Shown: positions 1 to 8,183 of the stretch, piece after piece
How positions within the stretch are numbered: the stretch's first letter is position 1
Layout of the letters: the number at the start of each line of letters is the position of its first letter
Assembly (NCBI RefSeq): GCF_021696945.1
Contig: NZ_JACYHE010000033.1
Location: forward strand, 1-59,928
Source: Streptomyces sp. JJ36
Lineage (GTDB): Bacteria; Actinomycetota; Actinomycetes; Streptomycetales; Streptomycetaceae
Direction: 5' to 3'
DNA length: 59,928 bases
Position numbers and translations under genes: made by a program
Notes under the pieces: generated by a model
Told to the model about the DNA's origin: nothing
Seen by the model: the letters and a program-made list of their open reading frames with translations, nothing else
The model's database searches: none

Positions 1-55
1 CGCCGATGGTACTGCATGCGGGAGTGTGTGGGAGAGTAGGACGCCGCCGAACAAT
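1..55 (+). rRNA. rrf: 5S ribosomal RNA, 3' end (partial)
   Basis: The first bases match the conserved 3' half of actinobacterial 5S rRNA: GCCGATGGTACTGC, then GGGAGAGTAGGACGCCGCC. The 5' part lies before the window, so an rRNA operon read on the plus strand ends here. The exact 3' end (around 52-55) is estimated. A strong terminator follows about ten bases later, as expected for the end of an rrn operon. Confidence 0.9.
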
Positions 56-65
56 CTTTGGGAGA

Positions 66-100
66 GGGGTCTCGCCGGCCATGGCCGGCGAGACCCCTTT
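66..100 (+). terminator. rrn operon terminator (perfect 32-bp palindrome plus T run)
   Basis: Positions 66-80 and 83-97 are exact reverse complements (15-bp stem, 2-base centre) and are followed by TTTT at 98-101. This is one of few hairpins in the window with a T run. It lies directly after the 5S rRNA, so it should end the rRNA transcript and insulate the cardiolipin synthase gene downstream. Confidence 0.9.
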
Positions 101-216
101 TCGCGTTCCCCGGGTCGCCGGGTGCGGTAGGCCCGCCCCGCCGCGTGGGGCGCCGCCGGGGGCGGGGTAAGGTCGGGTCGTCATCGTCGGTGGCTCACCT
201 CAGCACGGGAGGCCAG

Positions 217-828
217 GTGGAGGTCCAGGAGACGCGGGTGCAGACGGACCGGGTCCTCACCATCCCGAACGTCCTCAGCATGGCCCGTCTCGTCGGTGTG
301 CCTCTCTTCCTGTGGCTGATTCTGTGGCCCGAGTTCGGCGGCCCGAACGGCGACGGCTGGGCTCTGCTGGTGCTTGCCCTCAGCGGTGTGAGCGACTACC
401 TGGACGGCAAGCTCGCACGGCGCTGGAACCAGGTGAGTGATCTCGGCCGCATCCTCGACCCCGCGGCCGACCGGCTCTACATCCTCTCCACCCTCGTCGG
501 GCTGACCTGGCGGGACATCCTGCCGCTCTGGCTGACCGGCGTCCTGCTGGCCCGGGAATTGCTCCTGCTGGTCATGGTCTGGGTGCTGGACCGGCACGGA
601 TATGCGCCGCCGCAGGTGAACTTCCTCGGCAAAGCCGCCACGTTCAACCTCATGTACGCCTTTCCGCTGCTGCTGCTGAGTGACGGAAACGGCTGGATGG
701 CATCGGTCGCCGCCGTTTTCGGTTGGGCCTTCGCGGGATGGGGTACAGCCCTGTACTGGTGGGCAGGAATCCTCTACGTGGTTCAGGTCCGCCGGCTGGT
801 GCGCGCGGACGCCGCCGCACCCGACTGA
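217..828 (+). CDS. CDP-alcohol phosphatidyltransferase (probable cardiolipin synthase)
   Basis: Membrane enzyme joining CDP-diacylglycerol to an alcohol. The family signature DGxxARxxxxxxxxGxxxDxxxD is complete: D63, G64, A67, R68, G77, D81, D85. Several hydrophobic helices follow; length is 203 aa. The GTG start at 217 is chosen over an upstream in-frame start because GGGAGG (206-211) sits six bases before it and the upstream residues are Arg/Pro-rich noise. From memory, the S. coelicolor orthologue in this gene order (SCO1389) was shown to be a eukaryotic-type cardiolipin synthase, so phosphatidylglycerol is the likely acceptor. A phosphatidylglycerophosphate synthase role cannot be excluded from sequence alone. 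Confidence 0.88.
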   Translation: MEVQETRVQTDRVLTIPNVLSMARLVGVPLFLWLILWPEFGGPNGDGWALLVLALSGVSDYLDGKLARRWNQVSDLGRILDPAADRLYILSTLVGLTWRDILPLWLTGVLLARELLLLVMVWVLDRHGYAPPQVNFLGKAATFNLMYAFPLLLLSDGNGWMASVAAVFGWAFAGWGTALYWWAGILYVVQVRRLVRADAAAPD

Positions 829-940
829 GCCAGCCTTTCCACCGTCGCAGAGGCCGGGCGCCCGGGTTCCGGAGTTGTGGGCCGCCCTCGGGGCGCAGTC
901 GGCACATCCGTCATCTCTGTGCGAGGAGGACGCTTCCAAG

Positions 941-3436
941 ATGAAGGCCGTCGTGATGGCAGGCGGGGAGGGAACCCGTCTTCGCCCGATGACCGCGAGC
1001 ATGCCCAAGCCGCTGCTCCCCGTGGCGAACCGTCCGATCATGGAGCATGTACTGAGGCTGCTCAAGAGGCACGGCCTCAGCGAGACCGTCGTCACCGTGC
1101 AATTCCTGGCCTCTCTGGTCCGGAACTACTTCGGCGACGGCGAGGAGCTCGGCATGGAGCTCAGCTACGCCAACGAGGAGAAGCCGCTCGGCACGGCCGG
1201 GAGCGTGAAGAACGCGGAGGAGGCGCTCCGCGACGACTCCTTCCTCGTCATCTCCGGGGACGCCCTCACCGACTTCGACCTCACCGATCTGGTGAACTTC
1301 CACCGGGAGCGCGGTGCCATGGTCACCGTCTGCCTGACGCGGGTACCCAACCCGCTGGAATTCGGGATCACCATTCTCGACGAGGGCGGCCGAGTCGAGC
1401 GCTTTCTCGAGAAGCCCACCTGGGGCCAGGTGTTCTCGGATACCGTGAACACCGGCATCTACGTGATGGAGCCCGAGGTCTTCGACTACGTCGACCCCGA
1501 TGTGCCCGTCGACTGGTCCGGTGACGTCTTCCCGCAGTTGATGAAGGAGGGCAAGCCGGTCTACGGCTATGTCGCCGAGGGCTACTGGGAGGACGTCGGC
1601 ACCCACGAGAGCTACGTCAAGGCGCAGGCCGACGTGCTCGAGGGCAAGGTCGACGTGGAGATCGACGGTTTCGAGATCTCCCCGGGCGTGTGGGTCGCCG
1701 AGGGTGCCGAGGTGCACCCCGACGCGCAGCTCCGCGGCCCGCTCTACATCGGCGACTACGCCAAGGTGGAGGCGGGCGCCGAGATCCGCGAGCACTCCGT
1801 CATCGGCTCCAACGTGGTCGTGAAGAGCGGGGCCTTCCTGCACCGTGCGGTGGTCCACGACAACGTCTACATCGGCCCCCAGTCGAACCTGCGGGGCTGT
1901 GTGGTCGGCCGCAACACCGACATCATGCGGGCCGCCCGCATCGAGGACGGGGCGGTGATCGGCGACGAGTGCCTGATCGGCGAGGAGTCCATCGTCCAGG
2001 GCAACGTGCGGGTCTACCCCTTCAAGACCGTCGAGGCGGGTGCGTTCGTCAACACCTCCGTGATCTGGGAGTCGCGTGGCCAGGCGCACCTCTTCGGCGC
2101 CCGCGGGGTCTCCGGCATCCTCAACGTGGAGATCACCCCCGAGCTCGCCGTGCGACTCGCGGGGGCCTACGCCACCACGCTCAAGAAGGGGTCCACGGTC
2201 ACCACCGCCCGCGACCATTCCCGCGGTGCCCGTGCGCTGAAGCGCGCCATGATCTCCGCGCTGCAGGCCAGCGCGATCGACGTACGGGACCTGGAGAACG
2301 TCCCGCTGCCGGTCGCCCGGCAGCAGACGGCCCGCGGCAGCGCCGGCGGGATCATGATCCGTACGGCGCCCGGGGTGCCGGACTCCGTCGACATCATGTT
2401 CATGGACGAGCGCGGCGCCGACCTCTCCCAGGCCGCGCAGCGGAAGCTCGACCGGGTCTACGCCCGCCAGGAGTACCGCAGGGCGTTTCCCGGGGAGATC
2501 GGCGATCTCCGCTTCCCCGCGAGTGTCTTCGACTCGTACACGGGGTCGTTGCTGCGCGCCGTGGACACCGAGGGCATCGCCGAGTCCGGCCTCAAGGTCG
2601 TCGTCGACGCCTCCAACGGCAGCGCCGGGCTCGTCCTGCCCAGCCTGCTGGGCCGGCTCGGTGTCGACTCGCTGACCATCAACCCGGGTCTGGACGAGGC
2701 CCGCCCGACCGAGACGGCCGAGACGCGCCGCTCCGGCCTGGTACGGCTCGGCGAGATCGTGGCGTCGGCCCGGGCGGCCTTCGGCGTGCGCTTCGACCCG
2801 GTCGGCGAGCGGCTCTCGCTCGTCGACGAGAAGGGCCGGATCGTCGAGGACCACCGCGCCCTGCTGGTGATGCTCGACCTGGTCGCCGCGGAACGCCGCA
2901 GCGGCAAGGTGGCGCTGCCGGTGACCACCACCCGCATCGCCGAACAGGTCGCCGCCTACCACGGGACCCAGGTGGAGTGGACGACGACCTCGCCCGACGA
3001 CCTCACCCGGGTCGGCCGGGAGGACGCCACGATCTTCGGCGGCGACGGGCGCGGCGGCTTCATCGTGCCGGAGTTCAGCTCCGTGTTCGACGGCACGGCG
3101 GCGTTCGTACGGTTGCTCGGGCTGGTCGCGCGGACCCAGCTCACGCTCAGCCAGATCGACGCCCGCATCCCGCAGGCGCACGTGCAGCGCCGGGACCTGA
3201 CCACACCGTGGGCCGTCAAGGGCATGGTGATGCGGCGGGTCGTCGAGGCCGCCGGGGATCGCGACGTCGACACCACCGACGGGGTGCGCATCGTGGAGTC
3301 GGACGGCCGCTGGGTGATGGTGCTGCCGGACCCGGCCGAGGCCGTCACCCACCTGTGGGCGGAGGGCCCGGACGACGCCTCGACGCTGTCCCTCCTCGAC
3401 GAGTGGGCGGCCGTGGTGGACAGCGCGGGCCGCTGA
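941..3436 (+). CDS. mannose-1-phosphate guanylyltransferase with degenerate phosphomannomutase domain
   Basis: 831 aa. The N-terminus is a nucleotidyltransferase (residues 1-235) with the loop GGEGTRLRPMT and PKPLLPVANRP, expected to make GDP-mannose from GTP and mannose-1-phosphate for cell-wall mannosylation. A left-handed hexapeptide-repeat region follows (about 250-370). The C-terminal 450 residues have the phosphohexomutase layout, but the three catalytic loops are altered: no TASHNP phosphoserine loop (the region around 469-485 reads IRTAPGVPDS), DPVGER at 619-624 instead of DGDxDR, and GGDGRGG in place of GExSGH. The C-terminal domain is therefore probably non-catalytic. GAGGAGG (922-929) precedes the ATG. 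The gene ends in a strong hairpin. Confidence 0.88.
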   Translation: MKAVVMAGGEGTRLRPMTASMPKPLLPVANRPIMEHVLRLLKRHGLSETVVTVQFLASLVRNYFGDGEELGMELSYANEEKPLGTAGSVKNAEEALRDDSFLVISGDALTDFDLTDLVNFHRERGAMVTVCLTRVPNPLEFGITILDEGGRVERFLEKPTWGQVFSDTVNTGIYVMEPEVFDYVDPDVPVDWSGDVFPQLMKEGKPVYGYVAEGYWEDVGTHESYVKAQADVLEGKVDVEIDGFEISPGVWVAEGAEVHPDAQLRGPLYIGDYAKVEAGAEIREHSVIGSNVVVKSGAFLHRAVVHDNVYIGPQSNLRGCVVGRNTDIMRAARIEDGAVIGDECLIGEESIVQGNVRVYPFKTVEAGAFVNTSVIWESRGQAHLFGARGVSGILNVEITPELAVRLAGAYATTLKKGSTVTTARDHSRGARALKRAMISALQASAIDVRDLENVPLPVARQQTARGSAGGIMIRTAPGVPDSVDIMFMDERGADLSQAAQRKLDRVYARQEYRRAFPGEIGDLRFPASVFDSYTGSLLRAVDTEGIAESGLKVVVDASNGSAGLVLPSLLGRLGVDSLTINPGLDEARPTETAETRRSGLVRLGEIVASARAAFGVRFDPVGERLSLVDEKGRIVEDHRALLVMLDLVAAERRSGKVALPVTTTRIAEQVAAYHGTQVEWTTTSPDDLTRVGREDATIFGGDGRGGFIVPEFSSVFDGTAAFVRLLGLVARTQLTLSQIDARIPQAHVQRRDLTTPWAVKGMVMRRVVEAAGDRDVDTTDGVRIVESDGRWVMVLPDPAEAVTHLWAEGPDDASTLSLLDEWAAVVDSAGR

Positions 3437-3441
3437 CGGGA

Positions 3442-3488
3442 GCCGTACGGCGGCACCCGGACGGGGTGGCCGGGTGCCGCCGTACGGC
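3442..3488. terminator. 19-bp perfect hairpin after the guanylyltransferase gene
   Basis: Positions 3442-3460 and 3470-3488 are exact reverse complements with a 9-base loop. The stem starts six bases after the stop codon. There is no T run, as is common in Streptomyces. Each arm contains the self-complementary GCCGTACGGC. It probably ends the 941-3436 transcript. Confidence 0.8.
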
Positions 3489-3541
3489 GCACCGGTGGGC
3501 CCGTTCGGCGGTACGGGGCGCGACGTGCGACGATGTGCGGC

Positions 3542-4441
3542 ATGTCGCAGCAGCCCCCCGTTCGGAGTACCGCACCGCGGTCTGCGCGGCCCGACGCCTC
3601 CATGTCGCTGCTGACCAACGTCATGGACCACAGCCTCGACGACGGATACGCGGAGGCGGCCGCGCGCCGCGGTGTGGAGGGGCGCTCGGGCCTGCCGCGC
3701 ACCGTGCGTGCCAAGCTCGGCCTCGCCGCCGGCCTGGTGCTGGCCGCGCTCGTGGTCACGGTGGGGGCGGTGCAGGCGCGGGTCGACGCACCGGCCCTCG
3801 CCAAGGAGCGCGAGGAGCTCATCGACCGGGTCGAGACGGAGACGGCTGCCGCCGACGCACTGGCGGAGCGGGTGGACCAGCTCCGGGAGACGGTCCAGGA
3901 GATGCAGCGCAAGGCCCTGGAGCGGCACGGAGGGGACCAGGGGGAGCGTACGGCACTGCTGGCCGGCGCCACACCCGTCAAGGGCCCCGGGATCAAGCTG
4001 GTGATCGACGACGCCGAGGACGCCGGCGGCGGCGACGGCGACGGTCCCCGGCAGAGCACCGGCTTCTCCGACACCGGCCGGGTGCGCGACCGCGACATGC
4101 AGCGGGTGATCAACGGCCTCTGGGCCGCAGGGGCGGAGGCGGTGTCCGTCAACGGGCAGCGGCTGACGGCCCTCTCGGCGATCCGGGCGGCCGGTGACGC
4201 GATACTGGTCGACAACAAACCGCTGGCGCCCCCGTACACCATCCTCGCGGTGGGGAACGGCCGCGAGTTCCGGGAGGACTTCGACGACAGCGAGGACGGT
4301 CAGTACCTGGAGGTGCTGCACGAGAACTACGGCGTGCGCTACACCGTCGCCGTACAGGACGAGGTGCGGCTGCCGGCCGCTCAGAGCCTGATCATCCGAA
4401 CCGCAGAGCCCGTGAAGACAGGGAAGGGCAGCACATCGTGA
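3542..4441 (+). CDS. DUF881 family membrane-anchored protein
   Basis: 299 aa. One transmembrane helix (about 58-78), then an acidic coiled coil (about 86-128) and a C-terminal DUF881 domain with the motifs GPGIKLVI, INGLWAAGAEAVSVN and PYTILAVG. The topology predicts an extracytoplasmic domain. Function is unknown; in actinobacteria the family always flanks the small basic protein Sbp, which suggests one envelope complex. The start is uncertain: ATG 3542 is used, with alternatives at 3533 and 3602; none has a clear Shine-Dalgarno sequence. The stop overlaps the next start (GTGA, 4438-4441), indicating translational coupling. Confidence 0.85.
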   Translation: MSQQPPVRSTAPRSARPDASMSLLTNVMDHSLDDGYAEAAARRGVEGRSGLPRTVRAKLGLAAGLVLAALVVTVGAVQARVDAPALAKEREELIDRVETETAAADALAERVDQLRETVQEMQRKALERHGGDQGERTALLAGATPVKGPGIKLVIDDAEDAGGGDGDGPRQSTGFSDTGRVRDRDMQRVINGLWAAGAEAVSVNGQRLTALSAIRAAGDAILVDNKPLAPPYTILAVGNGREFREDFDDSEDGQYLEVLHENYGVRYTVAVQDEVRLPAAQSLIIRTAEPVKTGKGSTS

Positions 4442-4770
4442 TCGCCGTACTGGGCCTCATCGTGGGAGTGGTGGCCGGACTCGTCGTCCGGCCGGTGGTG
4501 CCGACGGTGGTGGAGCCGTACCTGCCGATCGCCGTGGTCGCGGCGCTGGACGCCGTCTTCGGCGGCCTGCGGGCCATGCTGGACGGTATCTTCGACGACA
4601 AGGTGTTCGTCGTGTCCTTCCTCTCCAACGTGGTCGTCGCCGCGCTGATCGTCTTCCTGGGCGACAAGCTCGGCGTCGGCGCCCAGCTGTCCACCGGCGT
4701 GGTGGTGGTCCTGGGCATCCGCATCTTCTCCAACGCGGCGGCCATCCGCCGGCATGTGTTCCGGGCGTGA
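4438..4770 (+). CDS. sbp: small basic family protein Sbp (DUF1290)
   Basis: 110 aa, very hydrophobic, with about three membrane segments (IAVLGLIVGVVAGLVV, the VFVVSFLSNVVVAALIVFL region, and GVVVVLGIRIFSNAAAIRR at the end). Length and sequence match the DUF1290 small basic family, found beside division or envelope genes in Gram-positive bacteria. It is sandwiched between two DUF881 proteins and overlaps the upstream gene by four bases, so the three are almost certainly one operon and probably one membrane assembly. Molecular role is not established. Confidence 0.88.
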   Translation: MIAVLGLIVGVVAGLVVRPVVPTVVEPYLPIAVVAALDAVFGGLRAMLDGIFDDKVFVVSFLSNVVVAALIVFLGDKLGVGAQLSTGVVVVLGIRIFSNAAAIRRHVFRA

Positions 4771-4775
4771 GACCG

Positions 4776-5798
4776 ATGAGCGACGACGCGAGGACACCGG
4801 ACGACCGGCCGGACCGCCGGCCGGACGAGCAGCCGGACGAGCGCCCCGGCACCCGGCGGGACCGGCAGCCCGAGGGGCAGCCGGACCGGCGCCCCGGCGA
4901 GCGCTCGGAACAGACCCCGGAGCGCACCCCGGTGGAGCGACCGGCCGGGCGCCCCGCCGAGCTCCCTCCGGAGGCGCCCCGGTCTCCGCAGGACGCCCCG
5001 GCGCCGGCCGGTGAGCCGCGCGGGGCCGACATCGGCGACGGGCCGCCGGAGGAGGACACCGGCGTGTCCGGCGGGGACGGCCGGACGGGCCGGCAGCGGC
5101 TGGTGGCGGCCGTCTGGCCTCCGCGCATGACGCGGGCCCAAATCATCGTCGCCGTGCTGCTGTTCGTGCTCGGCCTGGGGCTGGCGATCCAGGTACGCTC
5201 GACCAGCGAGAGCAGTCCGCTGCGCGGGGCCCGGCAGGAGGACCTCGTCCGCATCCTCGACGAGCTGGACGACCGTTCCGCCCGCCTGGAAGACGAGCGG
5301 GAACGTCTGGAGGACCAGCGCAGGGAACTGGAGAACAGCTCGGACCAGGCCGAGGAGGCGCGGAGGCAGACCAGGCAGAAGCAGCAGCAGCTCGGCGTGC
5401 TCGCCGGCACCGTCGCCGCCGAGGGTCCGGGGCTGCACATCACCGTTCTCGACCCGTCCGGTGCCGTCGAGGCCGATATGCTGCTGGACACCATCCAGGA
5501 GCTGCGCGCGGCCGGTGCCGAGGCGATCGAGATCAACGACGTCCGGGTCGTGGCCGGCACCTACTTCACCGACCAGGGCGGCAGGGTCCGTATCGACGGC
5601 CACCGGGTGAGCCAGCCCTTCAACTTCGAGGTCATCGGAGAGCCGAAGGACCTGGAGCCTGCGCTGAACATCCCCGGCGGTGTCGTGCAGACGCTGGAGA
5701 AGGAGCAGGCCACCGTGGAGGTGACCCGCTCGGAGAAGATCGTCGTGGACGCCTTGCGGTCGGCGAAGCGCCCTGACTACGCTCGGTCATCACAGTGA
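4776..5798 (+). CDS. DUF881 family protein with long Pro/Arg/Asp-rich cytoplasmic tail
   Basis: 340 aa. Residues 1-110 are low complexity (repeats of the type RPDRRPDEQPDERP), probably disordered and cytoplasmic. One transmembrane helix follows (about 122-140), then a highly charged coiled coil (about 153-206) and a DUF881 domain (GPGLHITVLDPSG, ELRAAGAEAIEINDVRVV). It is the second DUF881 protein around Sbp, so the pair may form a heteromeric complex. An alternative GTG at 4767 overlaps the sbp stop. ATG 4776 is used because it gives the usual MSDD-type N-terminus; the choice is uncertain. Confidence 0.85.
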   Translation: MSDDARTPDDRPDRRPDEQPDERPGTRRDRQPEGQPDRRPGERSEQTPERTPVERPAGRPAELPPEAPRSPQDAPAPAGEPRGADIGDGPPEEDTGVSGGDGRTGRQRLVAAVWPPRMTRAQIIVAVLLFVLGLGLAIQVRSTSESSPLRGARQEDLVRILDELDDRSARLEDERERLEDQRRELENSSDQAEEARRQTRQKQQQLGVLAGTVAAEGPGLHITVLDPSGAVEADMLLDTIQELRAAGAEAIEINDVRVVAGTYFTDQGGRVRIDGHRVSQPFNFEVIGEPKDLEPALNIPGGVVQTLEKEQATVEVTRSEKIVVDALRSAKRPDYARSSQ

Positions 5799-5963
5799 GG
5801 TGACGATGAGGCTTGCAGGGGGCCGACGGGGGGACGCGGGACGGGGTCGGGGAAACTGTGCCGAGGCCGGGGACGTTGTCCTGATGTCCGACGTGGCCAA
5901 TGAGATCATCGAGGGTCTGTCCTGCCCCACGGGCGGGTCTGTTTCGTGCGAGGGGAATCGCCC

Positions 5964-6743
5964 GTGAGTTTTCTTTCGAAGTTGTTCGGCAAGAGCCGTA
6001 AGGACGGTGACCGCCCGGCGCGGCACCGCGCCGGGCGGCCCGGGGCCGCGGGCTCCGACGCGCCCGAGCGGCCCCTCTTCCGCGATCAGGTGGAGGGCCC
6101 GGGAGGCGGCAGTTCGGGTGGTCACGGCCCGGTTTCTGTTGACCCCGCCACCACGGGCCGCATAGGTTCCGGGGAACCAGCGACCACGAGTACGGGCGGA
6201 GGGCCTGCCTTGCCGGTCTGTTCCAGGTGCGGGACCCGGGTGGCAGAGGAGAGCCGCTTCTGCTCCCAGTGCGGGGCGCCGCTGCGGGGCGGGGTCCCCG
6301 CCCCGGAGGCGTCCTCCGAGACGACGTCCACCATCTCCATCTCGGGGCTGGAGGCGTACGACTCGGAGACCACCGGGCAGCATGTCGCGCCCCTGCCACC
6401 CGAGGCGCAGGCGGCGGTCGACGCGCTGCCGATGGGGTCGGCCCTGCTGGTGGTGCGGCGCGGCCCGAACTCCGGCAGCCGCTTCCTGCTGGACGGTGAG
6501 CTGACCACCGCCGGCCGCCACCCGGAGAGCGACATCTTCCTGGACGACGTCACGGTCTCGCGCCGTCACGTGGAGTTCCGGCGCGGCTCCGACGGCGTCT
6601 TCACCGTCACCGACGTCGGAAGCCTGAACGGCACCTACGTCAACCGGGAGCGGATCGAGACACCGATCCCGCTGGCCAACGGCGACGAGGTGCAGATCGG
6701 CAAGTACCGGCTGGTCTTCTTCGCGAGCCAGCAGGGGGCGTGA
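5964..6743 (+). CDS. garA: FHA-domain metabolic switch, GarA/OdhI type, with zinc ribbon
   Basis: 259 aa. Order: basic N-terminus, zinc ribbon (C86, C89, C100, C103; CSRCG and CSQCG), the motif ETTS (119-122), a second ETTG (135-138), then an FHA domain (about 160-252) with GRHPESD, SRRHVEF and SLNGTYVNR. The stretch from GSALLVV to the C-terminus is close to mycobacterial GarA. In that family, Ser/Thr-kinase phosphorylation of the ETTS threonine makes the FHA domain bind itself and releases 2-oxoglutarate dehydrogenase and glutamate dehydrogenase. The start is GTG 5964, preceded by GAGGGG (5949-5954). The zinc ribbon is an addition relative to GarA. Downstream is ftsR. Confidence 0.88.
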   Translation: MSFLSKLFGKSRKDGDRPARHRAGRPGAAGSDAPERPLFRDQVEGPGGGSSGGHGPVSVDPATTGRIGSGEPATTSTGGGPALPVCSRCGTRVAEESRFCSQCGAPLRGGVPAPEASSETTSTISISGLEAYDSETTGQHVAPLPPEAQAAVDALPMGSALLVVRRGPNSGSRFLLDGELTTAGRHPESDIFLDDVTVSRRHVEFRRGSDGVFTVTDVGSLNGTYVNRERIETPIPLANGDEVQIGKYRLVFFASQQGA

Positions 6744-6778
6744 CCCGGCCCGGGGCCCGCCTGACGGAAAGGGGACCC

Positions 6779-7537
6779 ATGCCGCACCCGTCACCGGGCG
6801 GTGCCGCCACCGGCACCGCCCCCGGGGCCCGCGGGACCCGCAGCATCGGCGCGGTGCTGCAGGCGTTGCGGGACGAGTTCCCCGGGATCACACTCGCCAC
6901 GCTCCGCTTCCTGGAGGCCGAGGGGCTGGTTAAGCCGGAGCGGGCGCCCTCCGGGCACCGGAGGTTCCGTCCCGGAGACGTGGACCGGCTGACCCGGGTG
7001 CTGCGCCTGCAGCGGGACCACTGCCTGCCGCTGCGGGTCATCCGGGAACACCTGGAGACCGCCGGGGAGCACGGCCTGCCGGCCGGGCGAGCGGCAGGCG
7101 CCGGAGACGCTCCGCGGCCGCCCGGGGTGTCCGGGGAGACCGCCGGTGCCCCGGCCCGGCGGGAACCGGAGATGCGGCTCGGCCGGGCCGAGCTGGCGGC
7201 CGCCGCGGGCGCCGGCCCGGAGGAGGCGGCGGAGTGGCAGGCGTACGGGCTGCTCGGCCCGGGCGACGACGGCCGGTACGGGGCCGGGCAGGTGGAGATC
7301 GCCCGGCTTCTCGCTGCGCTGGGCGGGCACGGACTGGAGGCACGCCATCTACGCATGGTGAGAATTGCGGCGGAGCGCGAGGCGGCGCTGATCGAGCAGC
7401 TGCTCGCACCGCGACGCAGGCACCGGGATGCGCAGGTCAGGGCGGGTGCGGAGACCGAGGCCCGGGAACTCGGGGCGCTCGCTGCCCGGCTGCACGCCGT
7501 CCTGGTGCGGTCCGCGCTGGGTCTGCGCGAACCCTGA
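6779..7537 (+). CDS. ftsR: MerR-family transcriptional regulator FtsR
   Basis: 252 aa. An N-terminal MerR winged helix (about 20-92) has the motifs SIGAVLQAL, TLRFLEAEGLVKPER and SGHRRF; the rest is a helical effector or dimerisation region. It matches the regulator that follows garA in corynebacteria and mycobacteria (Rv1828), described in Corynebacterium as FtsR, an activator of ftsZ. No metal-binding cysteines are visible. The ATG at 6779 has GGAAAGGGGA just upstream; an earlier GTG (6740) overlapping the garA stop is possible but lacks a site. It lies 35 bases after garA, so probably the same operon. Confidence 0.85.
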   Translation: MPHPSPGGAATGTAPGARGTRSIGAVLQALRDEFPGITLATLRFLEAEGLVKPERAPSGHRRFRPGDVDRLTRVLRLQRDHCLPLRVIREHLETAGEHGLPAGRAAGAGDAPRPPGVSGETAGAPARREPEMRLGRAELAAAAGAGPEEAAEWQAYGLLGPGDDGRYGAGQVEIARLLAALGGHGLEARHLRMVRIAAEREAALIEQLLAPRRRHRDAQVRAGAETEARELGALAARLHAVLVRSALGLREP

Positions 7538-7610
7538 ACGGTACACGGATGCCCGCACCGAAAGGGTGCCCGACTACCCAAACGGGCCGGGCAGGTCCTA
7601 GGGTTGCTGT

Positions 7611-8084
7611 GTGAACGAGCTCGACGTCGTGGGTGTCCGGGTTGAAATGCCCTCCAACCAGCCGATCGTCCTCCTGCGAGAAGTCGGGGGCGACCGGTAC
7701 CTCCCCATCTGGATCGGACCCGGGGAGGCGACTGCGATCGCCTTCGCGCAGCAGGGCATGACGCCCGCCCGCCCGCTGACCCATGATCTGTTCAAGGATG
7801 TCCTGGAGGCGGTGGGCCAGGAGCTGACCGCTGTCCGCATCACCGATCTCCGTGAGGGCGTGTTCTACGCCGAGCTGGTCTTCGCCAGCGGTGTCGAAGT
7901 GAGCGCGCGGCCTTCCGACGCCATAGCGCTGGCGCTGCGCACCGGCACGCCGATCTACGGCAGTGACGGGGTGCTGGACGACGCGGGCATCGCCATCCCG
8001 GACGAGCAGGAAGACGAGGTGGAGAAGTTCCGCGAGTTCCTCGACCAGATCTCGCCGGAGGACTTCGGCTCCAGCAGCCAGTGA
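7611..8084 (+). CDS. bifunctional nuclease (BFN/DUF151) family protein
   Basis: 157 aa, essentially all one bifunctional-nuclease domain with the typical VEMPSNQPIVLLRE and YLPIWIGPGEATAIAFA segments and an acidic C-terminus. Family members have RNase and DNase activity in vitro; the cellular role in actinobacteria is unclear. The gene holds its conserved place between two MerR regulators. TAGGGT (7599-7604) lies six bases before the GTG and there is no Shine-Dalgarno sequence, so the message may start at the initiation codon (leaderless). Confidence 0.9.
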   Translation: MNELDVVGVRVEMPSNQPIVLLREVGGDRYLPIWIGPGEATAIAFAQQGMTPARPLTHDLFKDVLEAVGQELTAVRITDLREGVFYAELVFASGVEVSARPSDAIALALRTGTPIYGSDGVLDDAGIAIPDEQEDEVEKFREFLDQISPEDFGSSSQ

Positions 8085-8146
8085 CCCGCTGCTCCCGGCC
8101 ATCCGGACATCTCTGCCCCCTCCCGGGGCACGGGAAACCACTCGTT

Positions 8147-8161
8147 GGGTGATTATCACCC
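8147..8161. promoter_or_regulatory. 15-bp palindrome upstream of the second MerR gene (candidate operator)
   Basis: GGGTGATTATCACCC is a perfect 7-1-7 inverted repeat. It lies 23 bases upstream of the probable -35 box of the MerR gene at 8267 and is AT-rich in its centre, unlike its surroundings. An operator for the adjacent MerR protein is the simplest reading; a terminator for the nuclease gene is less likely, since there is no T run and the stem is short. Confidence 0.5.
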
Positions 8162-8183
8162 GGCGTGGCGAGTGTGGCGATCG

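Noticed and set aside
911..4321. Very long open frame on the minus strand opposite the guanylyltransferase and DUF881 genes
   Set aside because: It mirrors well-supported plus-strand genes, its product is a low-complexity mix without domains, and long antisense frames are normal in very GC-rich DNA.
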